A stretch of 64,000 nucleotides of DNA from Demequina iriomotensis (GTDB taxonomy: Bacteria > Actinomycetota > Actinomycetes > Actinomycetales > Demequinaceae). A program made the position numbers and the translations under genes. Location of the stretch: the NCBI RefSeq assembly GCF_000971395.1, contig NZ_BBME01000010.1, positions 248,001 to 312,000 on the forward strand, in the 5' to 3' direction. Below, piece after piece: positions 8,928 through 17,927 of the stretch. Within the stretch, counting starts at the first letter, position 1. Each line of letters begins with the position of its first letter. The notes under the pieces are model-generated. The model had not been told where the DNA came from and did not search any database. It worked only from the letters and a program-made list of their open reading frames with translations.

Positions 8928-8963
8928 CTGGCACGCGCGCCGCCTCCGCGCGACGATGCGGTC

Positions 8964-9071
8964 ATGACCCAGCCGACCCGTGACGACGTGCCGTCCTACG
9001 CCATCCTGGTGTGGGCGTGGGGTGCGCTCGTGGCCGTCGGCGCGGCCGCGCTCGCGACGCTCCTGCCGTAG
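8964..9071 (+). CDS. Possible 35-residue membrane peptide
   Basis: A short frame from ATG 8964 to TAG 9071. It has a polar start (MTQPTRDDVPSYA) and one hydrophobic helix rich in Ala, Leu and Val. Codon choice fits the genome. No good ribosome site is visible: the bases upstream hold a GACGATGCGG repeat copy instead. It is divergent from the small membrane protein gene. It could be real or chance. Confidence 0.35.
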   Translation: MTQPTRDDVPSYAILVWAWGALVAVGAAALATLLP

Positions 9072-9154
9072 CCCGCGCCTCGTCCCCTTGCCGCGGTCGC
9101 GGCGCGGGGAGACCATGAAGAAGAGTCCCCGCACCCGCTCTGAAGGAGCACACC

Positions 9155-9631
9155 ATGCCTGCCATCAAGGAGGCCGCGGAGGCCTTCCTCGCTCATAAGC
9201 GCATCGCCGTGACCGGAGTGTCGCGGACCCCCGGATCTCATGGATCCAACGCCGTCTATCAGCGGCTTCGCGATCGCGGCTACGAGGCGATCGCCATCAA
9301 CCCGCACGCCGAGTCCGTCGAGGGCGACCCGTGCTACCCCTCGCTCTCCGCCGTGCCGGGCGGCGTCGAGGCCGTCGTCATCGGGACGCGGCCCGATCGG
9401 GCGCTCGCCACCATGAAGGAGGCGGCCGCGCTCGGCATCGGGGACGTGTGGATGCACCGCGGGCCCGGCGGCGGCAGCGTGGACGATGCGGCGGCGGCCT
9501 GGGGACGCGAGCACGGCATCCGCGTGATCGACGGCGGCTGCCCGTGCATGTTCGGGCCCACGGCCGACGGCGGCCACAAGGTCATGTGCGCGATGCTCAA
9601 GCTGTCGGGGAACGTGCCGCGCGCGGTGTGA
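9155..9631 (+). CDS. CoA-binding (YccU-like) protein
   Basis: A 158-residue Rossmann-fold protein of the CoA_binding_2 type. Family marks are IAVTGVSRTPGSHGSNAVY (nucleotide loop), the strand AIAINPHAESVEGDPCYPSL, VEAVVIGTRPDRA and GIGDVWMHRGPGGGS. The conserved C-terminal Cys cluster (GGCPCMFGP) is present. Members bind CoA; their biological role is not settled. Start supported by GAAGGAG about seven bases upstream. Monocistronic by spacing. Confidence 0.85.
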   Translation: MPAIKEAAEAFLAHKRIAVTGVSRTPGSHGSNAVYQRLRDRGYEAIAINPHAESVEGDPCYPSLSAVPGGVEAVVIGTRPDRALATMKEAAALGIGDVWMHRGPGGGSVDDAAAAWGREHGIRVIDGGCPCMFGPTADGGHKVMCAMLKLSGNVPRAV

Positions 9632-9677
9632 CCCCGGTCGCGTGGGCGGTGTCGGTGCCGGGCGCTAGCCTCGCGGC

Positions 9678-10874
9678 ATGCGGATCCTGCACACGAGCGA
9701 CTGGCACATCGGGCGGACCTTCCACGGGCACTCGACCGGCGAGCACCTCGCGCACGTGCTCGCCGCGATCGGGTCCGCCGTGGCCGAGCACGCCGTCGAC
9801 GCGGTGATCGTCGCCGGCGACGTGTTCGACAGTTCGACCCCCAAGGCCGAGGCCTTCACCATGCTCAACGCCGCCGTGTCCGCGATCCGCGAGGCGGGGG
9901 CGGCGGTGGTGCTGACCTCGGGCAACCATGACGGCCCCGCGCGCCTGGGTCACATGGCGCGGTTCGCCGCCTTCGGCGGGGTGCACGTCCTCACCGATCT
10001 CGCGGCGCTCGCGACGCCGGTGGTGCTCGAGGATGCGCACGGCGACGTCCTCATCTACGGCATCCCGTATCCGCACCCCGAGTTCCTCCGCGCCGCCTTC
10101 CCCGCCTTCGAGGGCACCACGCAGGCCGCGGCGCACGCGTTCGCCATGGGCCTCATCCGGGACGATGCGGCGGCGAGGGGCGGCGCGGATGCCCGGGTCG
10201 TGGTCGCCGCCCACACGTTCTGCTCGGGCGAGGCGGGGGCCGCGGTGCACGACACCGCCGAGGAGTCGGGGCGCACCGAGGAGCGCGACATCTCGCGCGG
10301 GGGCCTCGACATCGTGCCGCCCGCAACCTTCGACGGCGCGGACTACGTCGCGCTGGGGCACATCCACTCGCACGCGACGCTGTCGCACCGGGTGCGCTAC
10401 TCGGGCGCGCCGCTGCGGTTCTCCTTCGGCGAGATCAGCGGGTCCAAGGGCGCGTGGCTGGTCGAGCTGGGCGCACCGGGCACGGAGCCCGCCGTCGAGC
10501 GCCTGGACCTGCCCACGCCGCGCGCGGCCGTGCGGCTCGAGGGCACGCTCGAGGAGCTGCTCGCGGACGGCGCCCATCCCGAGGCCGAGCACGCGTGGGT
10601 CGACGTGGTGCTGACCGACGATCAGCGCCCGCGCGACGCGATGCGCCTCATCCAGGAGCGCTATCCGCACGCGGTGACCCTCACGCATCGTCCCGCGCAC
10701 GTCGCCGACCATGGTCAGGCGAGCTATTCCGAGCGCACCCGCGGCAAGACGGACGCGGAGCTGGTCGAGGCCTTCCTCGCGTTCACACGCAACGGCCACG
10801 GCGCGACCGCCGCCGAGGACGCGCTCATCGCCGACGCGCTGGGCGCGCTCGACGCGACGGAGGCGACGCGATGA
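9678..10874 (+). CDS. sbcD: Exonuclease SbcCD, nuclease subunit D
   Basis: Calcineurin-type metallophosphoesterase, 398 residues, the nuclease half of the SbcCD (Mre11-Rad50) complex that opens DNA hairpins and trims protein-blocked ends. The Mn-binding motifs are all present: SDWHIG (D8, H10), VIVAGDVFDSS, SGNHDGP, VVAAHTF and ALGHIHSHA. A C-terminal capping domain follows. The stop overlaps the sbcC start by ATGA, so the subunits are made together. Confidence 0.95.
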   Translation: MRILHTSDWHIGRTFHGHSTGEHLAHVLAAIGSAVAEHAVDAVIVAGDVFDSSTPKAEAFTMLNAAVSAIREAGAAVVLTSGNHDGPARLGHMARFAAFGGVHVLTDLAALATPVVLEDAHGDVLIYGIPYPHPEFLRAAFPAFEGTTQAAAHAFAMGLIRDDAAARGGADARVVVAAHTFCSGEAGAAVHDTAEESGRTEERDISRGGLDIVPPATFDGADYVALGHIHSHATLSHRVRYSGAPLRFSFGEISGSKGAWLVELGAPGTEPAVERLDLPTPRAAVRLEGTLEELLADGAHPEAEHAWVDVVLTDDQRPRDAMRLIQERYPHAVTLTHRPAHVADHGQASYSERTRGKTDAELVEAFLAFTRNGHGATAAEDALIADALGALDATEATR

Positions 10875-13822
10875 AGGCGATCAGCCTCACGGTCGAGGGC
10901 TTCGGGCCGTACCTCGCGCGCCAGGAGGTGGACTTCACGGCCTTCGACGCCGACCGGCTGTTCGTCATCACCGGCAGGACCGGCGCGGGCAAGTCCACCA
11001 TCCTCGACGCGATCACGTTCGCGCTGTACGGCGACGTGCCGCGGTACGACGGGACCCGGTCGACCGCGCGCAGCCACTTCTGCACGCCCGAGGACCCGAC
11101 CGAGGTGACGCTGGTCTTCGAGGTCGGCACGCGGCGGTACCGGATCACGCGCTCCCCCGAGTACGAGCGCCCCGCCAAGCGCGGCGGCGGCACCACGCTC
11201 GAGAAGCCCTCCGCCAAGCTGTGGCGCTGGGAGGGCGGCGCCTGGGAGCCGATCGCGATGGCGCCGCGCGAGGTGGGGCACGAGGTCGGCGCGATCATGC
11301 AGCTCACGTCGGACCAGTTCCTCCAGGTGATCCTGCTCGCGCAGGGCCGCTTCGCCGAGTTCCTGCAATCCGGAACGGACAGCCGGCTCAGGCTGCTGCG
11401 CTCGCTGTTCGGCACGCAGCGCTTCGAGGACCTCACGGCGTCGCTGCGGGACCTGGCGCGATCGCGGCATCGTGCCATCGAGGCCGCGGATGCCGGGCTC
11501 GAGGTGATCGTGGGCAACGCCGCGACCGTCGCGGGAGTCGAGGCGCCGGGCGCGACGGAGCGCGAGACGTGGCTGGCCGGTGTGGACGATGCGCTGCGGG
11601 CGGCCGCGTCCGAGCGCGAGACCGCGGCCCGTGCGGCGGCCGAGGCGGCGACCGCGGCGCGAGAGGCGCTGTCCGAGGCACGCCGGGTCGAGACCGAGCG
11701 CGTGCGGCTCGCGACCGCGCGAGCGCGCGTCACCGAGCTCGGGTCGCGATCCGAGGCGCACGCCGCCGACGTCGCGCGGCGGGACCTCGCACGCCGAGCG
11801 GCGCCCGTCGCCCCCGCCCTCGCGGCGGCCGACCGCGCGGAGGCGGCGCTGGCCGCGGCCCGTGAGGCGCGCGAGGCGGCGCTGGGCGGCGACGCGGCGC
11901 TCGCCGCGACGGCGCTCGAGGACCTCCGCGGGCGCGCCGCGGCGCTCGCGACCGAGCGGGGTGCGCTGAGCGTGGCGCTCGAGGCCGAGCGATCGCTCGA
12001 CGCGCTCGCGTCGGTCGCAGCCGCGGCCGCCGCCGCGGTCGAGGAGGCGCGCGGGACCCGCGACGCCGTCCAGGAGCGGATCGACGCGCTGCCCGCCCGC
12101 GAGCAGGAGCTGCGGGCGCGACGCGAGGAGCTCGCGAAGGCCGCGGCACGCCTCGACGATCTCGAGGGGGCCGTGCACCGCGCGTCCGCGGCGGTCGACG
12201 CGCATGACCGCCTGTCCGCGCTCGAGACGGCGCTCGCCACGGCGCGTGAGCGCGAGGCCGCCGCATCCGGTGCGCGGCGCGCCGCGGTCGAGGAGCACGA
12301 CGTGCTGCTGCAGCGGCGGGTGCGGTCGCAGGCCGCGCACCTCGCCGAGACGCTCGTCGACGGGAAGCCGTGCGCCGTATGCGGCGCCACCGCGCACCCC
12401 TCGCCCGCGACGCCCACTGACGAGCACGTCACGGATGCGGAGGTCGACGCCGCCGGCGAGCGCGCCGCGGCGGCGACCGCCTCGTTCGAGGAGGCACGCG
12501 CGATCGCCGCCGAGGCCCACACCGCGACCGAGGTCGCCCGGACCGAAGCGGGTGCCGGCACGCGGGACGAGGCAGCCGCGGCGCTCGAGGCGGCGCGAGA
12601 TGCACGCCAGGCGGCCGCCGATGCCGCTGCCGGCGAGGCACGAGCGGCCATGGACCTCGCCGCGCTCGACGAGGAGGCCGCGGCGCTCAAGGAGCGGGTC
12701 GCGGCCGCCGCGCGCGAGCTCGAGCACGCTCAGACGGTCGCGACGCAGGCGGCGGCGGCGCTCGCCGGCGCGCGCGAGACCACGGCCGAGGGTCGAGGCG
12801 ACCACCCCACGGTCGCCGCGCGCGCGGCCGCGCTGGATGCTCAGCGCGTGCGGGTCGACGCGATCACCCGCGCGACGGAGGAGCGGGACGGCGCCGTGCG
12901 CGCCGCGGCCGAGGCGCACGAGTCGCTCGACGCGGCGGTCGCGGCCGCGGGCCTCGCGGGGGCCGACGCCGCCCGAGCCGCGACGCTCCCGCCGGCGGAG
13001 CTCGAGGCTCTGGAGGCGCGCATCGTCGACCACGACGGCGAGCTCGCGGGCGCGCGGGCCGTGGTCGTGGAGCTCGAGACGGCACAGCTGCCCGAGGCGG
13101 TCGCGGACCTCGCGGCGCTCGAGGCCGCAGCGCGCGAAGCGGACCGGTCCGCGACGGAGTCCACGCAGGCCCACGCGGCGGCCGAGGGCCGCGCGGCTCA
13201 GTTCGCCTCGCTCGCGTCGCGGTACCGCGAGGCGGCCGCGGAGACCGCAGAGGCGCGCGAGCGGCACGCGGTCGTGGAGACGCTCGCGAGCACCCTCGAG
13301 GGCAGCCCGCCCAACGAGCGACGGATGCGCCTCGAGTCCTTCGTGCTCGCGGCGCGGCTCGAGGAGATCGTCGCGGCGGCGAATGCGCGGCTCGGCGTGA
13401 TGTCGAACGGGCAGTACCTGCTCGAGTACGACGACTCGGCGCAGTTCCGCAACCGGCAGACCGGCCTCGAGCTGCGCATCGCCGACGCCCACACCGGGCG
13501 GTCGCGCTCGACACGCTCGCTTAGCGGCGGCGAGACGTTCCTCGCGTCGCTCGCTCTCGCGCTGGGCCTCGCGGAGACCGTCACCGCGGCTGCGGGAGGC
13601 GTCCAGCTCGACACGATCTTCATCGACGAAGGCTTCGGCTCGCTCGACGCGGACACGCTCGAGATCGCCATGTCGACGCTCGACGATCTCCGCGACGCGG
13701 GCCGCACCATCGGCCTCATCTCCCACGTCGAGACGATGAAGGAGCAGATCCCGGCGAAGCTCGAGGTCGTGAAGTCCGGAGACGGCTCGAGCCGCGTCAG
13801 CGTGTCGCTGGGCGACGGCTGA
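10871..13822 (+). CDS. sbcC: Exonuclease SbcCD, ATPase subunit C
   Basis: SMC-like ATPase of 983 residues, partner of SbcD. Walker A is GRTGAGKST (35-43). Two long Ala/Glu-rich coiled-coil arms flank a zinc hook at C501-x2-C504 (KPCAVCGATAHP). The ABC signature LSGGETFLASLAL starts near 884, and Walker B TIFIDEGFGSLD near 915-926. The ATG at 10871 begins the standard MKAISLTVEGFGPY start and overlaps the sbcD stop. Length is normal for actinobacterial SbcC. A very long opposite-strand reading frame here is a codon-bias artefact. Confidence 0.95.
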   Translation: MKAISLTVEGFGPYLARQEVDFTAFDADRLFVITGRTGAGKSTILDAITFALYGDVPRYDGTRSTARSHFCTPEDPTEVTLVFEVGTRRYRITRSPEYERPAKRGGGTTLEKPSAKLWRWEGGAWEPIAMAPREVGHEVGAIMQLTSDQFLQVILLAQGRFAEFLQSGTDSRLRLLRSLFGTQRFEDLTASLRDLARSRHRAIEAADAGLEVIVGNAATVAGVEAPGATERETWLAGVDDALRAAASERETAARAAAEAATAAREALSEARRVETERVRLATARARVTELGSRSEAHAADVARRDLARRAAPVAPALAAADRAEAALAAAREAREAALGGDAALAATALEDLRGRAAALATERGALSVALEAERSLDALASVAAAAAAAVEEARGTRDAVQERIDALPAREQELRARREELAKAAARLDDLEGAVHRASAAVDAHDRLSALETALATAREREAAASGARRAAVEEHDVLLQRRVRSQAAHLAETLVDGKPCAVCGATAHPSPATPTDEHVTDAEVDAAGERAAAATASFEEARAIAAEAHTATEVARTEAGAGTRDEAAAALEAARDARQAAADAAAGEARAAMDLAALDEEAAALKERVAAAARELEHAQTVATQAAAALAGARETTAEGRGDHPTVAARAAALDAQRVRVDAITRATEERDGAVRAAAEAHESLDAAVAAAGLAGADAARAATLPPAELEALEARIVDHDGELAGARAVVVELETAQLPEAVADLAALEAAAREADRSATESTQAHAAAEGRAAQFASLASRYREAAAETAEARERHAVVETLASTLEGSPPNERRMRLESFVLAARLEEIVAAANARLGVMSNGQYLLEYDDSAQFRNRQTGLELRIADAHTGRSRSTRSLSGGETFLASLALALGLAETVTAAAGGVQLDTIFIDEGFGSLDADTLEIAMSTLDDLRDAGRTIGLISHVETMKEQIPAKLEVVKSGDGSSRVSVSLGDG

Positions 13823-13836
13823 CGCGGCCGCGTCAG
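13819..13836. terminator. Palindrome spanning two convergent stop codons
   Basis: CTGACGCGGCCGCGTCAG is a perfect 18-base palindrome. It contains the TGA stop of sbcC and, on the other strand, the TGA stop of the convergent acetyltransferase-like gene, which lie 10 bases apart. It may help end transcription in both directions, though it lacks a loop and a T-tract, so termination strength is doubtful. Confidence 0.4.
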
Positions 13837-14309
13837 CTCAGCTCGCCGAACGGGTATCGCACCGTAGCGAACGGCCACTCTCGCGCAAGCCACGCCGGCA
13901 CGAAGGCGCGGATGCTGTCGTCGAGCCCCGCCGGTGCCTGCGCGCTCACCCACCACGACACGTCTGCCGCGGGCACCGAGTGACCGTCTCCTGCGTCCGC
14001 CGGGTCGATGTAGATGCACCCCCACAGCGCGCTCTCGTCAGTCGGCAGGATCGCGTAGTTGAAGGACTCGTGCCGTTCCATCTCGGCGGCGTGACGTGCG
14101 AGGTCCTCGAGGTCGGCCTCCGCCGACATGCCGACGGGCGGCCAGCCCCACGCCTCGCCGTACTTGGCCCAGAGGATCGCCTGGTTGTCCATGACAGCGG
14201 GCATGTCGATGCCGAGATCCTCGGCCCGGATGGGGCGAACATGCACCCCGTCCGAGACCGCGGCCGTCTCGGGGTGGAGGTAGTCGGCCGGCAGCCAAGG
14301 TGTCTTCAT
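13833..14309 (-). CDS. GNAT-like N-acetyltransferase (probable)
   Basis: About 158 residues. The segment VHVRPIRAEDLG is the usual first strand of GNAT enzymes, and YAILPTDESALWGCIYIDP fits the beta4-beta5 region. The Q/RxxGxG/A acetyl-CoA loop is not obvious, so activity is uncertain. The ATG at 14309 (MKTPWLPADY) is preferred with GAGG four bases upstream; ATG codons at 14324 and 14330 are also possible. It is convergent with sbcC. Substrate unknown. Confidence 0.65.
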   Translation of the reverse strand: MKTPWLPADYLHPETAAVSDGVHVRPIRAEDLGIDMPAVMDNQAILWAKYGEAWGWPPVGMSAEADLEDLARHAAEMERHESFNYAILPTDESALWGCIYIDPADAGDGHSVPAADVSWWVSAQAPAGLDDSIRAFVPAWLAREWPFATVRYPFGELS

Positions 14310-14424
14310 CTCGCCTCGTCTCATGCTCATCGCGCGACCGCCATGATCTCGGCCGGGCCTCGCCTCGTCAACGAGTGACGGCGGACCGAGCCGCTGGCAC
14401 ACTCGAAGGTGACGGAGGCGACGC

Positions 14425-14979
14425 GTGGACGGGCATCTCTTCAGCGACGAGTCGAAGGTCGACGGCTACCGGTTCGCAGGCGCTCTGGTGGCCGCCGAGG
14501 ACGTCCGTCGTGTGCGTCGCGAGGTGCTCACGTGGCGCGTGGGCGAGTCGCACCGCTTCCACACGTCGCACGAGCGCCCGGAGGCGCGCGAGCGGGCCGT
14601 CGCGTCGCTGCTACGGATGGCCGGCACGGTGGACCTGGCGGTGATCGAGCACGCGAAGACGCACCCGGAGTTCCTCGCGCGCGAGGCCTGCGTCGCGGGG
14701 ATGGCGTTGTGGGCCGGCTCCGCGGGCGTGACGCGCTGGCTGCTCGAGCGCGACGGACCCTCCGAGCGCCGCGACAGGCAGACCATCGCCGCGCTCATCC
14801 GGCTCGGCGCCATCCCGAAGCTGCGCTACAGCCACGCGCCGGGCGTCTCCGAGCCGCTGCTCTGGATCGCCGATCTCGCCGCCTGGATGTGGAGCCGCGG
14901 AGGCGAGCACCGCGCCGCCCTGGCGCCGCTCATCGTCCATCACGAGGTGGTGCGCGACGAGGCGGACGCCGCCGCCTGA
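14425..14979 (+). CDS. DUF3800-like protein
   Basis: A 184-residue protein starting at GTG with GGAGG six bases upstream. It opens with HLFSDESKVDGYRFAGALV, which matches the start of DUF3800 proteins (an Asp-Glu-Ser motif on a first RNase H-like strand). Two further acidic sites (WIADLAAWMW; HHEVVRDEAD) may complete a metal centre. DUF3800 proteins are sometimes found near mobile or defence genes, and their activity is unproven. A repeat-rich interval follows the gene. Confidence 0.65.
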   Translation: MDGHLFSDESKVDGYRFAGALVAAEDVRRVRREVLTWRVGESHRFHTSHERPEARERAVASLLRMAGTVDLAVIEHAKTHPEFLAREACVAGMALWAGSAGVTRWLLERDGPSERRDRQTIAALIRLGAIPKLRYSHAPGVSEPLLWIADLAAWMWSRGGEHRAALAPLIVHHEVVRDEADAAA

Positions 14980-15109
14980 GCCCGGACCGCACGAAGCCCG
15001 GCTGACCAACCATCCGGAAGGCTGCCGGGCCCGCTCCTCGGGGCTAGTGCCCCTCGTTACCTCCATCATCCCACCGGCACGTGAGGGTCGCCAGTGTCCC
15101 TCCCACCTC

Positions 15110-15205
15110 CTCCGCATATTCATGCGAATCGCGACAGGCCGCTGTCCTACATGCTCCGCAGATTCATGCGGATCGCGACGGGCCGCTGTCGCAATCCGCA
15201 TGAAT
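15110..15205. repeat. REP-like repeat cluster with long hairpin
   Basis: Two direct copies of a 36-base unit lie at 15111-15146 and 15155-15190, 33 of 36 bases the same, with core TTCATGCG then ATCGCGAC and GGCCGCTGTC. The second copy runs into an inverted partial copy, so 15162-15179 pairs with 15188-15205 (17 of 18 bases) around an 8-base loop. The cluster fills the gap between the DUF3800-like gene and the convergent cbiM. The same core returns at 60068-60247. It may act as a bidirectional terminator or be a REP/MITE-type element. Confidence 0.7.
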
Positions 15206-15232
15206 TCGTGGAGGAGCGCGACACGACGGTAG

Positions 15233-15946
15233 TCACGCCGTGGTCCGACGGGGTTCGTCGACATAGCCGAGCGCCTCCAGATCGCCGTCCACGACGGCCT
15301 GGTGGCGGTGCCCGAGGCCGAGCGCGTCGGCATGGTTGAGCAGCCGGGCACGATGCGCCTGCCAGGCGACCACGAGCGCCACCGCGATCGCCGTGACCGC
15401 GCCCTCGAGAGCCGCCCACGCGACGTGGTGCCACAGCACAACCGAGGCCGCTCCCGGAGCGCCGAGCGCAAAGGCCGCCCACAGCGCTGCGGAGGAAGCG
15501 AGGACGCTCGCGAAGCCCGCGAGCCCGGCCGCGGGCACGCGCCAACGGTCGCCGCGCACACCCAGCCATCGCCACACGGACCAGCCGACGGCGATGCCCG
15601 CCACCCCCATCACCAGAACGTTGACGCCGAGCGCGAGCACTCCCCCGTCGCCCCACAGCAGGGCCTCGGTCGCGAGCGCGGCCGTCATGGTGAGCAGCGC
15701 GAGCGACGGCCCGAGCACGATCGCCAGCAGCGTGCCGCCGATGACATGGCCGGTGAGCGCCCCGGCGGTGTCGAGCGGCACGTCGAGCAGGTGCGCGATC
15801 AGCACCCCGCCCGCGCCCGCGAGCGCCCAGCCCAGCCGCAGGTGGCCGTGGCGCATCGTCCACCCGGCGTACGTGACCGCGCCGACGGCGGCGGCGCCCG
15901 CGCCGATGACGACAACGGGATCGAGAACCCCGTCGTGGATATGCAT
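15233..15946 (-). CDS. cbiM: CbiM-type nickel/cobalt uptake membrane protein
   Basis: Membrane S-component of an energy-coupling-factor transporter, 237 residues with about six to seven membrane helices. The N-terminus MHIHDGVLDP matches the MHIPDG start of CbiM/NikM, whose first His residues bind the metal. GHVIGGTLLAIVLGP is also typical. No CbiN, CbiQ or CbiO follows, so the energy module must be elsewhere. The neighbourhood is a [NiFe]-hydrogenase operon, so nickel is the likely cargo. AGGAG lies six bases before the start. Confidence 0.85.
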   Translation of the reverse strand: MHIHDGVLDPVVVIGAGAAAVGAVTYAGWTMRHGHLRLGWALAGAGGVLIAHLLDVPLDTAGALTGHVIGGTLLAIVLGPSLALLTMTAALATEALLWGDGGVLALGVNVLVMGVAGIAVGWSVWRWLGVRGDRWRVPAAGLAGFASVLASSAALWAAFALGAPGAASVVLWHHVAWAALEGAVTAIAVALVVAWQAHRARLLNHADALGLGHRHQAVVDGDLEALGYVDEPRRTTA

Positions 15947-15958
15947 GATCGTCTCCTC

Positions 15959-16771
15959 TCAGGAGAGCACCGCAGCCGGTGCGGAGTATGCGCAGGAGTT
16001 GACCGCGGCGAGCTCGCGCGCGGTCGCGTTGCGGAGGCGGGTGAGGCGCATCGGCCCGATCCAGTCGCAGATCCAGTCCCAGTGCAGCGCGACGAAGTCG
16101 CCGGGCGTGACGGTCGGTGCGAGCGAGCGGCCGTCGCGGCGGAAGCGTGCGATCTCCGCGGTGGGCGGCGCGAGCGAGAGCGTGCGCCCGTCCCAGGCCA
16201 GGCGGCGGCTCTCGACCAGAGCGGTGTCACCCTCGATCGAGAGCACCTGACCCCAGCGAATGCGGCACCGGTCGAGGACGGTGAGCGGGCCCTCGACATG
16301 GCCGTTGCGGATCAGCCCGATCCACGGGTAGGCGGCGAACACATGGAAGTTGTGGTGCGGGGTCCCGCCCGCGGCGACGGCCGCGACCAGGCGCTCGAAC
16401 TCGAGCCGCGTGAGGCGCGGCCGGAAGCGCCCCTCGAGGCTGCGCGCGAAGACCGCGCCGCCGCAGCGGTCCAGCTCGGGCCCGCCCAGCCAGTACGCCT
16501 CCACCACGCGCGGGTCGAGCGGCGCGCGGCCGAGGTGCTCGCCGATCAACTCAAGGTACGGCCACGCGCCCTCGAAGGCCCGTGCGACCTCCTCGAGACC
16601 GGGCCCGGACGCGCCGGAGCTCACCCGGTCGAGGAGCTCGTCGGCGCGGTCCGGGCCGCAGTAGCCCAGGTCGTTCGGCGGGAAGGCGTATCGGCCGAAC
16701 AGGAGCGCTCCGTCCTGCGGCGGCAGGGCCTCGGGGTGCGCGGACGGGGGACGATGCAGGGTGTCGGTCAT
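15959..16771 (-). CDS. DUF6390-like hydrogenase-operon protein
   Basis: A soluble 270-residue protein with no assigned activity. It begins by an LLFGRYAFPPNDLGYCGPDRA segment (here split: LLFGRYAFPP, NDLGYCGPDR) and has conserved HHNFHVF and WDWICDW motifs with several His, Cys and Trp residues. I associate this pattern with DUF6390 proteins, seen beside actinobacterial hydrogenase genes. Its ATG overlaps the upstream transporter stop (ATGA), with GGGAGGG six bases before it. A role in hydrogenase maturation or metal handling is inferred from context only. Confidence 0.65.
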   Translation of the reverse strand: MTDTLHRPPSAHPEALPPQDGALLFGRYAFPPNDLGYCGPDRADELLDRVSSGASGPGLEEVARAFEGAWPYLELIGEHLGRAPLDPRVVEAYWLGGPELDRCGGAVFARSLEGRFRPRLTRLEFERLVAAVAAGGTPHHNFHVFAAYPWIGLIRNGHVEGPLTVLDRCRIRWGQVLSIEGDTALVESRRLAWDGRTLSLAPPTAEIARFRRDGRSLAPTVTPGDFVALHWDWICDWIGPMRLTRLRNATARELAAVNSCAYSAPAAVLS

Positions 16772-17682
16772 GTGACGGCCCTCCCGGGCAGTCGGGGGGC
16801 GAGCCAGACGAGCAGCCCGCCCGAGGCGAGCAGGACGAGCCAGGGCACCTGCGCCGCGAGGGGCGCAGCATCGAGGGCTCCGGCGAGGATCGCGGTCACC
16901 AGCGCACCGAGCACGAGCACCGCGGTGACGTCGACGGCCTGCGCTCGCGCGAGCGCCTGATGCCAGGTGGCGACATAGCCCGCAAGCAGCACCCCGGTGA
17001 CCAGGACCCAGCCCCACTGGGCCGCGGTCGCGGGGATGACGCTTCCGAGGCGGCCGGTGACGGCGCACCACGCGAGCAGCGCGACGGTGCCGCCGCCCAT
17101 GCGCGTGAGCGACAGGGTCCAGGGGGTGAGGTCCGCGAGCAGCCGCTTGGTCACGACCACCTCGACGGCCCAGAGGAGCGTGGCGCCGGCGATCATGGCG
17201 GTGCCGGGGTCGGCGACCAGGCTGACGCCGCCCCCGGCAAGCCCCCATTGCGCGGCGATCAGCACCGCGATCGCCGCGAGGTGCCACCACGTGAGCCGCT
17301 CCTTGAGCACGATGACGGCGAGGAGCGTGACCCAGACGACGAGCGTCTTGTGGAGGAACGCCGCCTGCGTGGAGCCGGTGGTGGCGAGCCCCTCGAAGAA
17401 CAGCACGAACGGGACCGCTCCGCCCAGGATCGCCACGTAGACGAGCCCCCACCGGTGGCCGGGGCGGGTGGGTCGCGACACTGCGACCGACCCGGCCCCG
17501 GCAGACCGGCGCCCTACCGCGAACACGAGTGCGAGGATGAGCGCTGCGGCGCCGTTCTTCGCTGTCGTGTAGGCGGTCGCGTCGCCGTAGGCGGCGACGC
17601 CGAATCCGTTGACGTAGACGGCCACCCCGGAGATCGCGGCGGTGACCGCCGCGAGCGCGATGCCGCGGGTGCGAGTGCTCAT
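16768..17682 (-). CDS. EamA/DMT-family transporter in hydrogenase operon
   Basis: Ten-helix membrane transporter of 304 residues, two EamA repeats (about 10-145 and 160-295). The second repeat starts MIAGATLLWAVEVVVTKRLL. It is linked by ATGA overlaps to both hypC upstream and the DUF6390-like gene downstream, so it is made with the hydrogenase maturation genes. DMT proteins export metabolites or amino acids; some handle metals. The cargo here is unknown, and presence inside a hydrogenase operon is notable. Confidence 0.82.
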   Translation of the reverse strand: MSTRTRGIALAAVTAAISGVAVYVNGFGVAAYGDATAYTTAKNGAAALILALVFAVGRRSAGAGSVAVSRPTRPGHRWGLVYVAILGGAVPFVLFFEGLATTGSTQAAFLHKTLVVWVTLLAVIVLKERLTWWHLAAIAVLIAAQWGLAGGGVSLVADPGTAMIAGATLLWAVEVVVTKRLLADLTPWTLSLTRMGGGTVALLAWCAVTGRLGSVIPATAAQWGWVLVTGVLLAGYVATWHQALARAQAVDVTAVLVLGALVTAILAGALDAAPLAAQVPWLVLLASGGLLVWLAPRLPGRAVT

Positions 17683-17927
17683 GTCGGCTGCTCCTGTCCT
17701 GTGATCGCGGCGGAGCCCGAGTCGCGGATCGCGAGGGCCTCGCGGGCCTCCTTCTCCGAGATCCGCTCGAGCGCGAAGCCGGACTGGATCACCACCCAGT
17801 CGCCGGGCGCGATGTCGTCATCGCTGACGGTCATCTCGAGCACCAGCTGGCGCTTGCCGTGGTCCTCGACGACGGCGCGACCGTCCCTGTGGACCTCGAC
17901 GACCTGGGCGATGGTTCCTAGGCACAT
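17679..17927 (-). CDS. hypC: Hydrogenase assembly chaperone HypC/HupF
   Basis: An 82-residue chaperone beginning MCLGTIAQVVEV. The N-terminal Cys2, exposed after Met removal, is the residue that carries the Fe(CN)2CO unit and contacts the large subunit during [NiFe] site assembly. The C-terminal tail DDDIAPGDWVVIQSGFALERI is typical of the family. It overlaps the upstream protease gene by 10 bases and the downstream transporter by 4. HypA, B, D, E and F are not in this window. Confidence 0.9.
   Translation of the reverse strand: MCLGTIAQVVEVHRDGRAVVEDHGKRQLVLEMTVSDDDIAPGDWVVIQSGFALERISEKEAREALAIRDSGSAAITGQEQPT

Noticed and set aside
10724-13726. A 1000-residue open frame antisense to sbcC
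   Set aside because: Product is Arg/Leu/Glu-rich low complexity with no motif; it exists because very high GC removes stop codons. SbcC on the other strand has all family motifs.
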